The notes under the pieces were generated by a model. It was not told the DNA's origin. It was given only the letters and a program-made list of their open reading frames with translations, and made no database searches. Both the position numbers and the translations under genes were made by a program. This document shows, piece by piece, positions 1-9,979 of a stretch of 64,000 nt of DNA. Origin of the DNA: Bradyrhizobium sp. CB3481. Its GTDB lineage: Bacteria; Pseudomonadota; Alphaproteobacteria; Rhizobiales; Xanthobacteraceae. Position 1 is the first letter of the stretch; each line of letters starts with the position of its first letter. The DNA lies in the NCBI RefSeq assembly GCF_029714305.1, contig NZ_CP121647.1:4918501-4982500 (forward strand). Direction: 5' to 3'.

Positions 1-1225
1 ACCAGACCGAGTCGGTACCCCACATTACGTGGTCTACGCCCATACCCTTGATCAAGGTGCCGACGAGCGCGGCGCAGAACTTGGGATGCGCCACTGCCGA
101 GTTGGCAAAGGACGTGCCGAGTTCGGCGTAGACATTGGTGACGCCGAACTTCTGCGGAATTTCCGCGAGTTCCGATGCCCACTGGATGCGGCCGGTCTGC
201 TCGAACTCCGCCCACGCCTTGTCAGGCAGTTCGAGGAACGCCCGTAACGCCGAGTGATAGATCACGAAGTTCATCTGCGGCCAATCCTTGGCCGCCTTTC
301 CGATATCCCACGCGGTTGCATACTCCCACACGCCGGCAAACGATTTTTCGTAATCGGGCGGCAGAAGCCCCTTATGGATACATAGCGTGTTGATGCCGGC
401 CTGCACCGCTTTCTCGTAAAACGGATACATCACCTGCTCGTCGTCGAGACGCCACGGGAACTTGGAAGGCGCCAGCGGGTCGCCGATCGTGTAGGACTTC
501 CAGGAATCCGGCTTGTAGACTTCGATCGCCTTGTCGACCTCCTCCATCCAGCCCGGCTGCTTGGGGGTGATGACGCTGTGAGCCAGCAGGCGCCGCGAAC
601 CGGCAAAGTCATTGATGAGCTCGCGTGCCTTGACGATCTGCTCATTGGACAGAAGCCACCAGCTCGGATCGTCGAACGGCGCACCGCTCAAGAGCGCCAC
701 GTTGGTGTCGCTGTCGTAATAGATCTCTTTCACGTAATTCTGGAACTTGTAGCGGGCGAGCGAGGACACGCCCTCCTCCTTCATCTTCGGGTTCCAGTGC
801 TGGCTCGCAAAGTCCGCCAGCCCCAACAGCTCTTTGTGATCGAAGTCGTCGCGCACGAAGTGGGTCTGAACGTCGAAGATGAACTGGTCGGCGAGACCTT
901 GCGCGCGTACCTGCATCAATTCGGGCTCTCGACCCTCCGCGGGCGCGACCTGGAAGACGTTGCCGTAGACGTCGTTCATGGCGAGGAATGCCGTCGCCAT
1001 GCCGCAGCTCGTATGCAGGAACTGCCGGCGACTCAAGCCGAGGCGCTTGCCGTTGACGTCGGCGAGCTCGTTGATCCGGGCCTCGACCTTCTTTTGTACG
1101 GCGCTCTGCGGAGGCGGCAAATACTCGCCATTGGAAACAATCTGGGTAGGAATCGGCGTTGCCGCCGAAGCCGCCTCCGCGCCCGCGACAAGACGTTGCT
1201 CTCGCTCACTAAGCCAGGTGCTCAT
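1..1225 (-). CDS. Amidohydrolase-2 family protein with internal Tat-like motif (C-terminus cut by window edge)
   Basis: About 408 codons are visible and the C-terminus lies beyond base 1. The ATG at 1225 follows a GGGAGGA ribosome site. After about 60 polar residues comes SRRQFLHTS (RR at about 66-67) and a short hydrophobic stretch, resembling a twin-arginine signal but unusually far from the start. The rest looks like an amidohydrolase-2 TIM barrel: DVQTHF (about 118-123) takes the place of the usual DxHxH metal motif, followed by CIHKG, VIYHS and, at the edge, GTDSVW with the expected late Asp. Relatives are metal-dependent hydrolases or decarboxylases acting on carboxylated or cyclic compounds; the substrate cannot be read here. 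Family assignment is good, export is inferred. Confidence 0.8.
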   Translation of the reverse strand, partial: MSTWLSEREQRLVAGAEAASAATPIPTQIVSNGEYLPPPQSAVQKKVEARINELADVNGKRLGLSRRQFLHTSCGMATAFLAMNDVYGNVFQVAPAEGREPELMQVRAQGLADQFIFDVQTHFVRDDFDHKELLGLADFASQHWNPKMKEEGVSSLARYKFQNYVKEIYYDSDTNVALLSGAPFDDPSWWLLSNEQIVKARELINDFAGSRRLLAHSVITPKQPGWMEEVDKAIEVYKPDSWKSYTIGDPLAPSKFPWRLDDEQVMYPFYEKAVQAGINTLCIHKGLLPPDYEKSFAGVWEYATAWDIGKAAKDWPQMNFVIYHSALRAFLELPDKAWAEFEQTGRIQWASELAEIPQKFGVTNVYAELGTSFANSAVAHPKFCAALVGTLIKGMGVDHVMWGTDSVW

Positions 1226-1671
1226 TGTTCTTCCTCCCTTTGGTTAGGCCGTCGACGGTGCTGGTTGCTCGCACGCATGAGGCTGCGCGCTTGGCCACTG
1301 CCGATTAGTCAGGGGACGAGATGGGGTACCCTCCTGTTCAGCTACGCATGGGTCATCGCACTCGCCTCACGGCCAGGCGAGTCTCTCCGAGATTTCATGC
1401 TGCGAGGTACGGACACACTCGAAAAACTACTTGCGGTAGTGGCCCATCTCCGCCGAATTCAATGCTCAAACTTCGATTGACGCAAGCAATGTTATCCGGC
1501 AGTCACACTGTCCCAATGCGCCTCAATCCGATGAGGGGGTTTGTCCGACCGAGCGCTAGGCACTGCCGTGGAGATCGAACAAGCATGGCCTCGCGTTCCT
1601 GCGAGGCGCCCGCTGCAAATGAAGCATCATCGCTTGCGGATAGAAGAGAGGCCCAGCCCTCGCCTCCGGGT
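1226..1671. other. Intergenic region without recognised gene
   Basis: These 446 bases separate the start of the leftward amidohydrolase from the 3' end of the next leftward gene. Open frames exist on both strands but show no family features, and I see no strong ribosome site, tRNA-like fold or terminator. The part next to 1225 must hold the amidohydrolase promoter, but I could not place convincing -35/-10 boxes. Confidence 0.5.
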
Positions 1672-1905
1672 CTAGATTCGGTCACGTAGCCCTTTGACGC
1701 CTTCCCCTTCGGCGCAATGCTCGCAACAGTAAAAGGTGCCGGACTTTTCCAATCCGTGCCCGACGATGCGGATGCCGCAATGATCGCAGGTCGGTGCGAG
1801 CGCATGAATGGCACATTCGAAACTATCGAACGTATGCGCCTTGCCATTCATTGTGACCTGAAAGCTCTTGTCATAGTCGTTGCCGCAGGTTTCACATGTA
1901 GCCAT
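1672..1905 (-). CDS. Small Cys/His-rich metal-binding protein (prokaryotic metallothionein-like)
   Basis: A 77-residue protein with eight cysteines: C4-x2-C7, C31, C40-x2-C43, C60-C61 and C64, plus histidines at 24, 34, 42, 50 and 63. This pattern resembles zinc-ribbon or TRASH-like proteins and entries annotated as prokaryotic metallothioneins. It probably binds Zn or a similar soft metal in the cytoplasm, since no signal peptide is present. The ATG is preceded by GGAGG at good spacing, so the start is well supported. It stands 105 bases downstream of an NAD(P)-binding protein on the same strand. Whether it stores metal or has a structural zinc site cannot be decided from sequence. Confidence 0.75.
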   Translation of the reverse strand: MATCETCGNDYDKSFQVTMNGKAHTFDSFECAIHALAPTCDHCGIRIVGHGLEKSGTFYCCEHCAEGEGVKGLRDRI

Positions 1906-2010
1906 GATATCCGCCTCCGTTATGATGCGGCTTCAGCCCGTGATTGTTGCTTCGCATGAGTGGATTCAACGGTGTCTCCAAAGGTTGGTTCCCCATTGGT
2001 GAGCGCAACG

Positions 2011-2934
2011 TCATCCTTGGGAGTTTGACCCCATCTTCTGGAGTATTGCCTCGACCGAATGCGGCGAGATCCCGAGTTCAGCAAATCCAGGCATATCTGG
2101 CGATGCCACGGTGTCGACTTGCATCAGCTCCACTTGATTGCGCGTGAGAAACGGACTCCCGAGCATTTCGGAGGCCCACGCCAGGGCGTGCCAGGCGGCA
2201 AACGGGACTGGAATCAGTCGAGGCGTCAATCCGGCTTGATGCGCCACGGCCCTGAGAAGCTCCTCGTAGGAATACACGTGAGGTCCGCCCAATTCGAAAA
2301 TTCCCGGCGTTTCGTCGCGCTGCATGATCCGGCCAATCGCATCCGCGACATCTTCCACATAGGCCGGCTGCAAGCGGGTCGCACCGCGGCCGAACATCGG
2401 ATAGACGGGAAGCTGGCCGAGGAGCTTGAGGATGACGACCAAGAACGCGTCGTCGGGTCCGAACATCACTGCCGGACGGATGATGGTTGCCGCAGCGAAT
2501 GCGTCGCGAACCGCCAGTTCGCCCTCGCCGCGTGCTCGGATGTAGCGTGATGGTGAGGCAGCATCGGCACCTATTCCTGAGAGGTGGACGAGTCTTTTGA
2601 CCCCAGCCCTGTGCGCTTGAACTGCAACGCGCCGGGCGGCCTCGACGTGAATGGAATGAAACGTCTCCGGCCCGCGCTCGACGTAAAGACTGACCGCATT
2701 TACAACGCCGTAAGCGTCAGCAAGCGCATCCGCGACCGACCGCTCGTCGTGAATGTTGGCCTCTACGGATTGAAGTTGCGGATCATCGGCACCAGGCAGG
2801 GCGTACCCTTGATCCGGGTGCCTTGACGCGATCCGTACGGGAAACCCGTGAGAGCGCAAATATTCAACGATGCGGCGGCCCACAAAGCCGGTTCCGCCGA
2901 ACACGGTGATGGTTTGAGTGTCCGTTGCCACCAT
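2011..2934 (-). CDS. NAD(P)-binding atypical SDR, complex I NDUFA9-like
   Basis: A 307-residue Rossmann protein with the N-terminal dinucleotide motif GGTGFVGRR (about residues 13-21), a conserved LVHLSGIGA strand and the IIRPAVMFGPDD region typical of atypical short-chain dehydrogenases related to the NDUFA9 accessory subunit of complex I and to NmrA/epimerase proteins. The catalytic Tyr-x3-Lys of classical SDRs is not evident, as in NDUFA9-type members, which bind NADPH without known catalysis. The ATG at 2934 begins MVATDTQTI. In bacteria such proteins are annotated as complex I NDUFA9 subunit family or sugar epimerases; the true role is unproved. Confidence 0.8.
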   Translation of the reverse strand: MVATDTQTITVFGGTGFVGRRIVEYLRSHGFPVRIASRHPDQGYALPGADDPQLQSVEANIHDERSVADALADAYGVVNAVSLYVERGPETFHSIHVEAARRVAVQAHRAGVKRLVHLSGIGADAASPSRYIRARGEGELAVRDAFAAATIIRPAVMFGPDDAFLVVILKLLGQLPVYPMFGRGATRLQPAYVEDVADAIGRIMQRDETPGIFELGGPHVYSYEELLRAVAHQAGLTPRLIPVPFAAWHALAWASEMLGSPFLTRNQVELMQVDTVASPDMPGFAELGISPHSVEAILQKMGSNSQG

Positions 2935-3040
2935 GGCCCATTCGCCAATTCATGTCGCAACGTTTCCATTATACCGGGCCCAAAACCGGCTGCGGGAAAT
3001 AACTGCAAGCCGAGCTGGCTGACTCGACCTCTTCTCTGCG

Positions 3041-3628
3041 TTATTTTCCTGGCTGCCACTGCATGAATTTGTCGAGCAGCGCCTGGGATTTTTCCGGCGC
3101 TTCCTTCGCCGTCCCGGCGCGGGCGGGCTCAGAAAGACCCTGCTTCTGATCTTCGCTTCCCTGCACGCCTTGGAACCGCTTGAAACCTTGAAGCAGGGCT
3201 TGGGAGTCCTCGGACGTCGCCGGGGCCGGCGTCACCTCGGCCGGTGTCGCCAATGCAGGCGTCGAAATGGAAACGGCGAGCTCGGCGGGATCAGTCTTTG
3301 ATCTCGGAAACACGTTGAACAGAACCACCGCCAGCGCTGCGGTGATACCGACCGCCGCGACAATCGCGCCCACGGTGGCGAGCCATCCGCGTGACCGCCG
3401 GCGTTCGTACACGAACTGGGCCTCCAGCGGACGGGCGAATTTGGCGAAGGCTTCCTCGCGCATCTCATCAGAACGAGACAGAGGGATCGGAGGCAAATCG
3501 TCCGGTCGCATCTGCGGCGCCATGCCGGATCGCGGGTCCGCCATGCCGCGCTGCGAGCGCGGGGCGTAGTACAGCGGATCTTCCGGGCTATGGGGATCGG
3601 AATGGTTGTTCGCGCCGACGAAACGCAT
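3041..3628 (-). CDS. Hypothetical single-pass membrane protein
   Basis: A 195-residue protein of no family I recognise. The first 80 residues are polar and Pro-rich, ending in a basic patch (ERRRSRG). One membrane helix follows at about 81-107, then a Pro/Ala/Thr-rich low-complexity linker and a C-terminal segment with two similar pieces, SQALLQGFKRFQ and SQALLDKFMQWQ. By the positive-inside rule the N-terminus is cytoplasmic and the repeat-bearing tail periplasmic. It lies upstream of the NDUFA9-like gene on the same strand. Its coding nature is supported by base composition and the coherent membrane topology. Confidence 0.65.
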   Translation of the reverse strand: MRFVGANNHSDPHSPEDPLYYAPRSQRGMADPRSGMAPQMRPDDLPPIPLSRSDEMREEAFAKFARPLEAQFVYERRRSRGWLATVGAIVAAVGITAALAVVLFNVFPRSKTDPAELAVSISTPALATPAEVTPAPATSEDSQALLQGFKRFQGVQGSEDQKQGLSEPARAGTAKEAPEKSQALLDKFMQWQPGK

Positions 3629-3887
3629 TTGCGCTACTCCTCACAATGCCGGACCATCGCATCGGAATATTGGCCACGCAAGGCTTCAGCCCGGCTTCCG
3701 AGCACGGTCCCACATAAACGCCGCATGTATTCGCGCCCCTGCCCCGGCAGGGTAAAAACTTCGATCCGCCCCACCGTGAGACTGATCCAAACCGGGGCAC
3801 GTGTGGAGTCGGATGTTCTGTTTCGCCTAAGAAACAATGCAGCTGTTGCCGTCCTGCGACAACGCCGGTGGAACTGGGGTCCACGCC

Positions 3888-5813
3888 CTAGATTGTGACC
3901 TGCGTCCCCACTTCCACGACCCGCCCTGTCGGAATCTGGAAATAGTCCGTGGCGTCATTCGCCGAGCGGCTGAGGCGGATGAACAGCAGGTCCTGCCAGC
4001 GCGGCATGCCGGAATGGGCGGCAGGCTTGAGCGCGCGGCGCGACAGGAAGAACGACGTCGCCATGATGTCGAACTGCCAGCCGAGCTTGCGGGCGATTAC
4101 CAGCGCCTTGGGCACGTTGGGCGATTCCATGAAGCCAAAGCGCAGCGTCACCCGGGAGAACGTCTCGCTGAGCTGCTGCAGCCGCACCCGTTCTGCATCA
4201 TCGATCCGCGGCGTCGGCGCGGTTTCGATGGTGAGGATGACGTTCTTCTCATGCAGCACCTTGTAGTGCTTCAGGCTGTGCATCAGCGCGGTCGGGGCGC
4301 ACTCGCGGTCGGAGGTCAAAAATACCGCCGTGCCGGAGACACGCTGCGGCGGACGCTTTTCCAACATCGCCACGAGATCGGCGAGCGGGAATTCCAGCTT
4401 GCGCGATTTCTCGAACAGCAGCCGGCTGCCGCGCCGCCAGGTGTACATCAGCAGCATCACGACACCGCCGAGCGCGAGCGGTACCCAGCCGCCTTCGAAC
4501 ACCTTGAGGAGGTTGGCGGCGAGGAAGGTGATGTCGAGGAACAGGAACGGCGCGATCAGTGCGGCAGCTGCGGCCGGCGACCATTTCCAGACCCGCCAGA
4601 TCACGACGAAGCCCATCATCGCCGTAACCACCATGGTGCCGGTCACGGAGATGCCGTAGGCCGAGGCCAGCGCACTCGACGAGCGGAACAGCACCACCAG
4701 CAAGATCACCGCCAGAAACAGCAGCAGGTTGATGCGCGGGATGTAGATCTGGCCGGAATGGGCTTCCGAGGTATGGCGGATTTCGAACCGCGGCAGCAGG
4801 CCGAGCTGAATCGCCGTGCGCGTCAGTGAATAGGCGCCGGTAATCACGGCCTGGCTCGCGATCACGGTCGCGACCGTGGCCAGCACCACCATCGGGATCA
4901 GCGCCCAGTCCGGGAACATCAGGAAGAACGGATTTTCGATCGCCTTGGGGTCGGCGATCAAAAGCGCGCCCTGCCCCAGATAGTTGATGGCCAGCGACGG
5001 CAGCACAATGAAAAGCCAGGCGGTCTGGATCGGCCGCTTGCCGAAATGACCGAGGTCGGCATAGAGCGCTTCGGCCCCGGTAACGGCGAGAAACACCGCG
5101 CCCAGCGTCACGAAGCCGATCAGGCCGTGATGGAGCATGAAGGAGACGGCGTAGAGCGGATTGAAAGCCCCGAGCACTTCGGGATGGCGCGCGATCTGCG
5201 GTACGGCGGCGGCCGCGATCACCGCGAACCAGACGCACATAATCGGCCCGAAGAACGCGGCCACGCGCGCGGTGCCGCGGGACTGCACGGCAAACAGCGC
5301 GACGAGGATGATCAAGGTCAGCGGCACGACGTAATGCTCGAAGGTGACGGTGATCAGCTTCATACCTTCGATCGCCGACAGCACCGACAAAGCGGGCGTC
5401 AGCACGGCATCGCCGTAAAACAGCGCGCCGGAGATGATGCCGAGCAACACGATCACAGCCCCACCCTTGCCGACCGCCCGCTGCGCCAGCGCCATCAGCG
5501 CCAGCGTTCCGCCCTCGCCATTGTTGTCGGCGCGCAGCAGGATGACGACGTATTTCAGCGTCACCACCACGATCAACGCCCACAGGATCAGCGAGAGCAC
5601 GCCGAGCACGGCCTGCGGCGTCGCGGCCGTCGCCGCTTCGCTCGCCGCCACCACGGCCTCGCGCAGCGCGTAGAGCGGGCTGGTGCCGATGTCGCCGTAG
5701 ACGACGCCGATGCTACCGAGCATCAGCGCCTTGAAGGTGGCGGTGGAATGCGCTTCGCCATGACCGTTGGCCGCGGGCGTTTCCGCCGCGGTGACCGCAA
5801 ACTGGACTGACAT
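3888..5813 (-). CDS. kup: Low-affinity potassium transporter Kup (first of two)
   Basis: About 641 residues beginning MSVQFAV; an ATG ten codons further upstream is possible but would add an atypical extension. The N-terminal block [17 protein letters not shown] is the Kup/HAK/KT signature, followed by about 12 hydrophobic helices and a C-terminal cytoplasmic domain with the family segments [18 protein letters not shown] and the end [19 protein letters not shown]. Kup proteins import K+ across the inner membrane with protons. It lies directly downstream of a second kup on the same strand. The two proteins share long identical stretches in their C-termini, showing local duplication. Confidence 0.95.
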   Translation of the reverse strand: MSVQFAVTAAETPAANGHGEAHSTATFKALMLGSIGVVYGDIGTSPLYALREAVVAASEAATAATPQAVLGVLSLILWALIVVVTLKYVVILLRADNNGEGGTLALMALAQRAVGKGGAVIVLLGIISGALFYGDAVLTPALSVLSAIEGMKLITVTFEHYVVPLTLIILVALFAVQSRGTARVAAFFGPIMCVWFAVIAAAAVPQIARHPEVLGAFNPLYAVSFMLHHGLIGFVTLGAVFLAVTGAEALYADLGHFGKRPIQTAWLFIVLPSLAINYLGQGALLIADPKAIENPFFLMFPDWALIPMVVLATVATVIASQAVITGAYSLTRTAIQLGLLPRFEIRHTSEAHSGQIYIPRINLLLFLAVILLVVLFRSSSALASAYGISVTGTMVVTAMMGFVVIWRVWKWSPAAAAALIAPFLFLDITFLAANLLKVFEGGWVPLALGGVVMLLMYTWRRGSRLLFEKSRKLEFPLADLVAMLEKRPPQRVSGTAVFLTSDRECAPTALMHSLKHYKVLHEKNVILTIETAPTPRIDDAERVRLQQLSETFSRVTLRFGFMESPNVPKALVIARKLGWQFDIMATSFFLSRRALKPAAHSGMPRWQDLLFIRLSRSANDATDYFQIPTGRVVEVGTQVTI

Positions 5814-5964
5814 GGGGGTTGGGCCTCGTATGCCGCGCTGCACAATGCAGACCGGCAGCCCTATACTCCCCCGGTCGCCATGCAGGTTAGCCGGATTTTA
5901 GGCCTCCGGTATGCGCCGTCCGCATGGATAGGCTAGCGGCGCTAGCCATGATTTTCAATGCAGA

Positions 5965-7866
5965 TCAGATAGTTACCTGAGTTCCAACCTCGACCACCCG
6001 TCCCGTCGGGATCTGGAAATAGTCGGTGGCGTCGTTGGCCGAGCGGCTCATGGCGATGAACAGGTGATCCTGCCAGAGCGGCATGCCGGACTGCGCCGAG
6101 GGCTTGAGGGAGCGCCGTGACACGAAGAACGACGTCGCCATGATGTCGAACTGCCAGCCGAGCTTGCGCGCGATCACCAGCGCTTTCGGCACGTTGGGCG
6201 ATTCCATGAAGCCGAACCGCAACCGCACGGTGGAGAACTTCTCGCTGATCTTCTCCATCTTGACGCGGTCCGCCAGATCGACGCGCGGCGTCTGCGCGGT
6301 TTCGATGGTCAGGATCACGTTGTGCTCGTGCAGCACCTTGTTGTGCTTGAGATTGTGCATCAAGGCGGTCGGCACGAAGCTCGGGTCCGACGTCAGGAAC
6401 ACCGCCGTGCCCTTGACGATGTGGGGCGGGCGCTTTTCCAGACTCTTGATCAGATCCGCCAGCGGCACCTCGATGCGCCGCGTCTTGATGACAAGAATCC
6501 CGGCGCCGCGGCGCCAGGTCCAGATCATCACTGCCACGGCGACGCCGAACAATAGCGGCACCCACGCGCCTTCGAACAGCTTCAGCAGGTTGGCGGCAAA
6601 GAAGCTCATGTCGACGACAACGAGCGGCAGGATGACGGCGGCCGCCGTCGCCGCACGCCAGTTCCACAGCTTCCATATCACGACGAATCCCATGATGCCG
6701 TCGACTACCATGGTGGTGGAAACGGCGATGCCATAGGCCGAGGCAAGGCCGCTCGAGGTGCGGAACAGCAAGACCAGCAGCACGACGCCGATCAGCAGCA
6801 GCCGGTTGACGCGCGGCAGATAAATCTGGCCGGCGTGCGTCTCCGAGGTGTAACGCACCTCGAAGCGTGGCAAGAGGCCGAGCTGCACGGCCTGGCGGAT
6901 CAGCGAGAACGCGCCCGTGATCACCGCCTGGCTGGCGATGACGGTCGCCGCGGTCGCAAGCACCACCATCGGCAACAGCAGCATGCCCGGCACCAGGCGG
7001 TAGAACGGATTTTCGATCGATCCCGGATCGGACAGCACCAGCGCGCCCTGCCCGAAATAATTGATCAATAGCGCCGGCATCACGAAATAGAGCCAGCCGA
7101 CCTGGATCGGCTTGCGCCCGAAATGGCCGAGATCGGCGTAAAGCGCCTCACCGCCGGTCACGGCCAGAAACACCAGGCCCATCGTCACCAGTCCGACGGT
7201 GCCGTGGGAAAGCATGAACTGGATCGCGTAGAAGGGATTGATCGCATAGAGCACGGTCGGATCGTCGCTGATGTGGATCAGCCCCAGCGTCGCCAGCGTG
7301 GCGAACCAGATCACCATGACCGGGCCGAAAGCCGAGGCGACCCGCGCGGTGCCGCTGCTCTGCACCGAGAACAGAACGACCAGAATGAAGATCGTCAGCG
7401 GCACGACGTAATGTTCGAGCGCCGGCGTGACCAGCTTGAGACCTTCGACTGCCGACAATACCGAGATCGCCGGCGTGATCATGGAATCGCCGATGAACAT
7501 CGAGGCGCCGACGACGCCGAGCGCCAGCAATACCCAGCTGCGGTGGCCCAGCGCCCGCTGACCCAGCGCCATCAGGGACAGCGTACCGCCTTCCCCATTG
7601 TTGTCGGCGCGCAACAGCAGCAGCACATATTTGGCTGTCACCACGATGAACAGCGACCACAGGATCAGCGACAGCACGCCAAGGACGATGGTGCGGGTGA
7701 CTTCCTCGCCGTTGGCGGCGTGGGTGACGGCCTCGCGAAACGCATACAGTGGCGAGGTGCCGATATCGCCGAACACCACACCGATACTGCCCAGCGTCAG
7801 GGCCCAAAAGCCGGAGGTGGCGTGCCCCTCATGTTGGGCTTCGGTAGAAGTGACGCTGACAGTCAT
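5965..7866 (-). CDS. kup: Low-affinity potassium transporter Kup (second of two)
   Basis: A 633-residue Kup family K+ transporter with the signature [17 protein letters not shown] near the N-terminus, about 12 membrane helices and a soluble C-terminal domain. It shares [19 protein letters not shown] and the identical end [12 protein letters not shown] with its downstream neighbour, from which it is separated by about 150 bases. The membrane parts have diverged more than the tail, so the pair are paralogues and not a recent perfect duplication. The two may be co-transcribed; the gap contains no evident terminator. Different affinity or pH dependence of the two is a reasonable guess. Confidence 0.95.
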   Translation of the reverse strand: MTVSVTSTEAQHEGHATSGFWALTLGSIGVVFGDIGTSPLYAFREAVTHAANGEEVTRTIVLGVLSLILWSLFIVVTAKYVLLLLRADNNGEGGTLSLMALGQRALGHRSWVLLALGVVGASMFIGDSMITPAISVLSAVEGLKLVTPALEHYVVPLTIFILVVLFSVQSSGTARVASAFGPVMVIWFATLATLGLIHISDDPTVLYAINPFYAIQFMLSHGTVGLVTMGLVFLAVTGGEALYADLGHFGRKPIQVGWLYFVMPALLINYFGQGALVLSDPGSIENPFYRLVPGMLLLPMVVLATAATVIASQAVITGAFSLIRQAVQLGLLPRFEVRYTSETHAGQIYLPRVNRLLLIGVVLLVLLFRTSSGLASAYGIAVSTTMVVDGIMGFVVIWKLWNWRAATAAAVILPLVVVDMSFFAANLLKLFEGAWVPLLFGVAVAVMIWTWRRGAGILVIKTRRIEVPLADLIKSLEKRPPHIVKGTAVFLTSDPSFVPTALMHNLKHNKVLHEHNVILTIETAQTPRVDLADRVKMEKISEKFSTVRLRFGFMESPNVPKALVIARKLGWQFDIMATSFFVSRRSLKPSAQSGMPLWQDHLFIAMSRSANDATDYFQIPTGRVVEVGTQVTI

Positions 7867-8026
7867 GATGAAGGAGGAACGTTCTCGTCGTTGAATTGAT
7901 CCGCGCGGCTATCGACGCTTCCGCACGGCCTGTCAATCATCGGGCAAGCATAGCACCACAGGCGATGCGGAGCTTACGCAAAGCAGATTCCATCGAAATG
8001 GCAAGATGGTATTATGGTAGGCGCGC

Positions 8027-8854
8027 TTATGGCTTCAGATTCGGCGGAAGCGGCGGATTTTCGCGCATCAGTGTAATGGTGACGCGACGGTTGGCAGGCA
8101 GGGTCGGATCGTCGGGAAACAGCGGCTGGCTGTCGGCCCGGCCGCCGACGGCATAGATGTGGGATGCGGGCAGGCCTTCGCGCTCGAGGATCTGGCGTAC
8201 CACATTGGCACGGTCCGCCGACAGATCGAACGCGCCATATTCGCCGCGCGACGGCACGAAGCCGGCCGAGGTGTGGCCCATGATGTTGATCCGCAGCGGC
8301 GTCGCCTTCAGCGGAATCGCCAGCTTCTGGATCAACCGGCGGGTGCGGTCAAACGGCACCTTGGAGCCGTCGGCGAACATCGAACGGCCGTCCTGATCGA
8401 CGATTTCGAGATTGAGGCCCTCTTTGGTCTCTTCAAACATGATGTGCTTGGACATTTCGGTCAGTTCCGGCATGTCCTGCAGCGCCTGGCGCAACGAGGC
8501 GGCGGCGAGCGCGAATTCGCGGTCGACCTTCAGGCGGGCACCGGTTTCCTTCTGACGGTCCTTGTCGTCAGGCGTCGGCGTATTGGAGGCTTCCTCGGGC
8601 GGAATGTGCGCGACGTTCTTCAGCTTCGGCCGCGTCGGCAGGCCGTCGGATTCGACGATGCCCGAATGCCGCGACTCGGTCTGGACGCCGAACGCCTCGC
8701 GCATCGAGCCAGCGACGATCTTGAGCTTCTGCTGGTCCTGGCTGGAGAACGCCACCAGCATCACGAAGAACGACAACAATAGCGCCATCAGGTCGGCGAA
8801 AGTCACGAACCAGCCGTGACCGCCATGCGCCTCTTCGCGTTTTTTCTTGGCCAT
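8027..8854 (-). CDS. motB: Flagellar motor stator protein MotB
   Basis: A 275-residue protein with a short basic cytoplasmic N-terminus, one membrane helix carrying the ion-binding Asp21 in FVTFADLMALLLSFFVML, a linker with the plug-like segment SMREAFG, and a C-terminal OmpA/MotB peptidoglycan-binding domain (GHTSAGF, LSADRANVVRQIL, NRRVTITL). It pairs with MotA to form the stator that couples ion flow to flagellar rotation. motA lies 36 bases upstream on the same strand. Flagellar structural genes are not in this window, so this may be a detached stator set. Confidence 0.93.
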   Translation of the reverse strand: MAKKKREEAHGGHGWFVTFADLMALLLSFFVMLVAFSSQDQQKLKIVAGSMREAFGVQTESRHSGIVESDGLPTRPKLKNVAHIPPEEASNTPTPDDKDRQKETGARLKVDREFALAAASLRQALQDMPELTEMSKHIMFEETKEGLNLEIVDQDGRSMFADGSKVPFDRTRRLIQKLAIPLKATPLRINIMGHTSAGFVPSRGEYGAFDLSADRANVVRQILEREGLPASHIYAVGGRADSQPLFPDDPTLPANRRVTITLMRENPPLPPNLKP

Positions 8855-8890
8855 GCGTTTACGTCCGCGCCTTGGATGCCGCTCCGTTGA

Positions 8891-9664
8891 TCAGGCCGCG
8901 ACCAGCTCGCCTTCCTCGTGGCGATGCTTTTCGGGCAGATAGGCGAGCAGCATTTCGCGCACCAGCGCCGGGCTCTTGGAATCGCGGATCATCAGGATGC
9001 CGTCGATGATCAGCGTGCGGTTGGTCTCTTCGTCGATCAGCTTGCCGTGCAGCTTGTCGGCGATCGGCAGACAGATCAGGTTCGCGACCAGCGCGCCGTA
9101 GAGCGTCGCCAGCAGCGCCACCGCCATGAACGGTCCGAGCTTCGAGGGGTCCGACATGTTGGAGAACATCTGCACCATGCCGAGCAGCGTGCCGATCATG
9201 CCAAACGCCGGCGCGCAGTCGCCGATCGCGCGGTAGATCTTCGAGCCCTCGTTCAGGTGCATCAGGAAGTTGTCGCGATCGCGCTCCAGATTGTCGCGGA
9301 TGAATTCAAGGTCGTAACCGTCGGCGACGTAGCGGATGCCCTTGGCCAGAAAAGGCTCGTCGGTCTCGACCTTTTCCAGCCCGACCGGACCCTGCTTGCG
9401 GGCGATCTCGGCGATGCGGGCGAGTTCGTCGACGAGATCGCGGGCCGAAAGCCGGCTCATGGTGAAGGCGAATTTGGCGCCCAGCGGCATGCCGTGCAGG
9501 ATCGCGCTGAGCGGGAAGCGGATCAGTGTCGCCGCGGACGAACCGCCGAAGATGATGATGACGGCATGGATGTCGTAGAACATCCGGAAATCACCGCCCA
9601 TCAGGATCAGCGTCGACAATACGATGGCGCCGGCAATCAGGCCAACGAGCGTGGTGATATCCAT
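8891..9664 (-). CDS. motA: Flagellar motor stator protein MotA (PomA/MotP-sized)
   Basis: A 257-residue inner-membrane protein with four expected helices: two near the N-terminus (MDITTLVGLIAGAIV and the DIHAVIIIFGG region) and two after the cytoplasmic loop (AFGMIGTLLGMVQM and AVALLATLYGALVANL). The last two carry the conserved Pro/Gly-rich MotA/TolQ/ExbB pattern. Its length is closer to PomA/MotP proteins (about 250) than to the longer E. coli MotA. It is the first gene of a motA-motB pair. Whether the stator uses protons or sodium cannot be decided from the sequence alone. Confidence 0.92.
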   Translation of the reverse strand: MDITTLVGLIAGAIVLSTLILMGGDFRMFYDIHAVIIIFGGSSAATLIRFPLSAILHGMPLGAKFAFTMSRLSARDLVDELARIAEIARKQGPVGLEKVETDEPFLAKGIRYVADGYDLEFIRDNLERDRDNFLMHLNEGSKIYRAIGDCAPAFGMIGTLLGMVQMFSNMSDPSKLGPFMAVALLATLYGALVANLICLPIADKLHGKLIDEETNRTLIIDGILMIRDSKSPALVREMLLAYLPEKHRHEEGELVAA

Positions 9665-9878
9665 TCTGAACTCCGACGCATACGCGAATTGCCCGCCATC
9701 CTGACCGGGCGCGCAGCCGATTCCGGAACTTGCGCAGGAGGCACCCTACGACCGGCGCGATTAAAGAGCCGTAAAGGTTAAACTCAAACAGGGATCGTAA
9801 AATTGCGGGGCCGCGGCAGGCGCGGTTTCAGGATTTGCTAACCATGATGGCGGCGGCTTTTTCGTCGCGTTTCTCACC

Positions 9879-9954
9879 GTCATTGCGAGCGAAGCGAAGC
9901 AATCCATAGCGCGGCATAACGGTTGATGGATTGCTTCGCTTTGCTCGCAATGAC
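9879..9954. repeat. Long inverted repeat of the GTCATTGCGAG family
   Basis: Arms at 9879-9907 and 9926-9954 (29 bases each, 28 matching) flank an 18-base loop, giving a strong hairpin. The arms begin GTCATTGCGAGCGAAGCGAA. It lies in the 315-base gap between the motA start and the 3' end of the Bug-type gene, just after that gene's stop. The rest of the gap must hold the motA promoter, but I see no clear boxes. A shorter relative with the same GTCATTGCGAG core is at 33397-33449. Repeats of this kind are scattered in Bradyrhizobium-type genomes. Confidence 0.9.
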
Positions 9955-9979
9955 GCGGTTGGGTCAGTGGACTACGGCC

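Noticed and set aside
1321..1689. 122-codon plus-strand frame in the first intergenic region
   Set aside because: No ribosome site, no family features and overlap with the end of the small metal-binding protein gene.
3837..4829. 330-codon plus-strand frame opposite kup
   Set aside because: Antisense shadow of the Kup C-terminal half; composition (His, Arg, Gln runs) is not protein-like.
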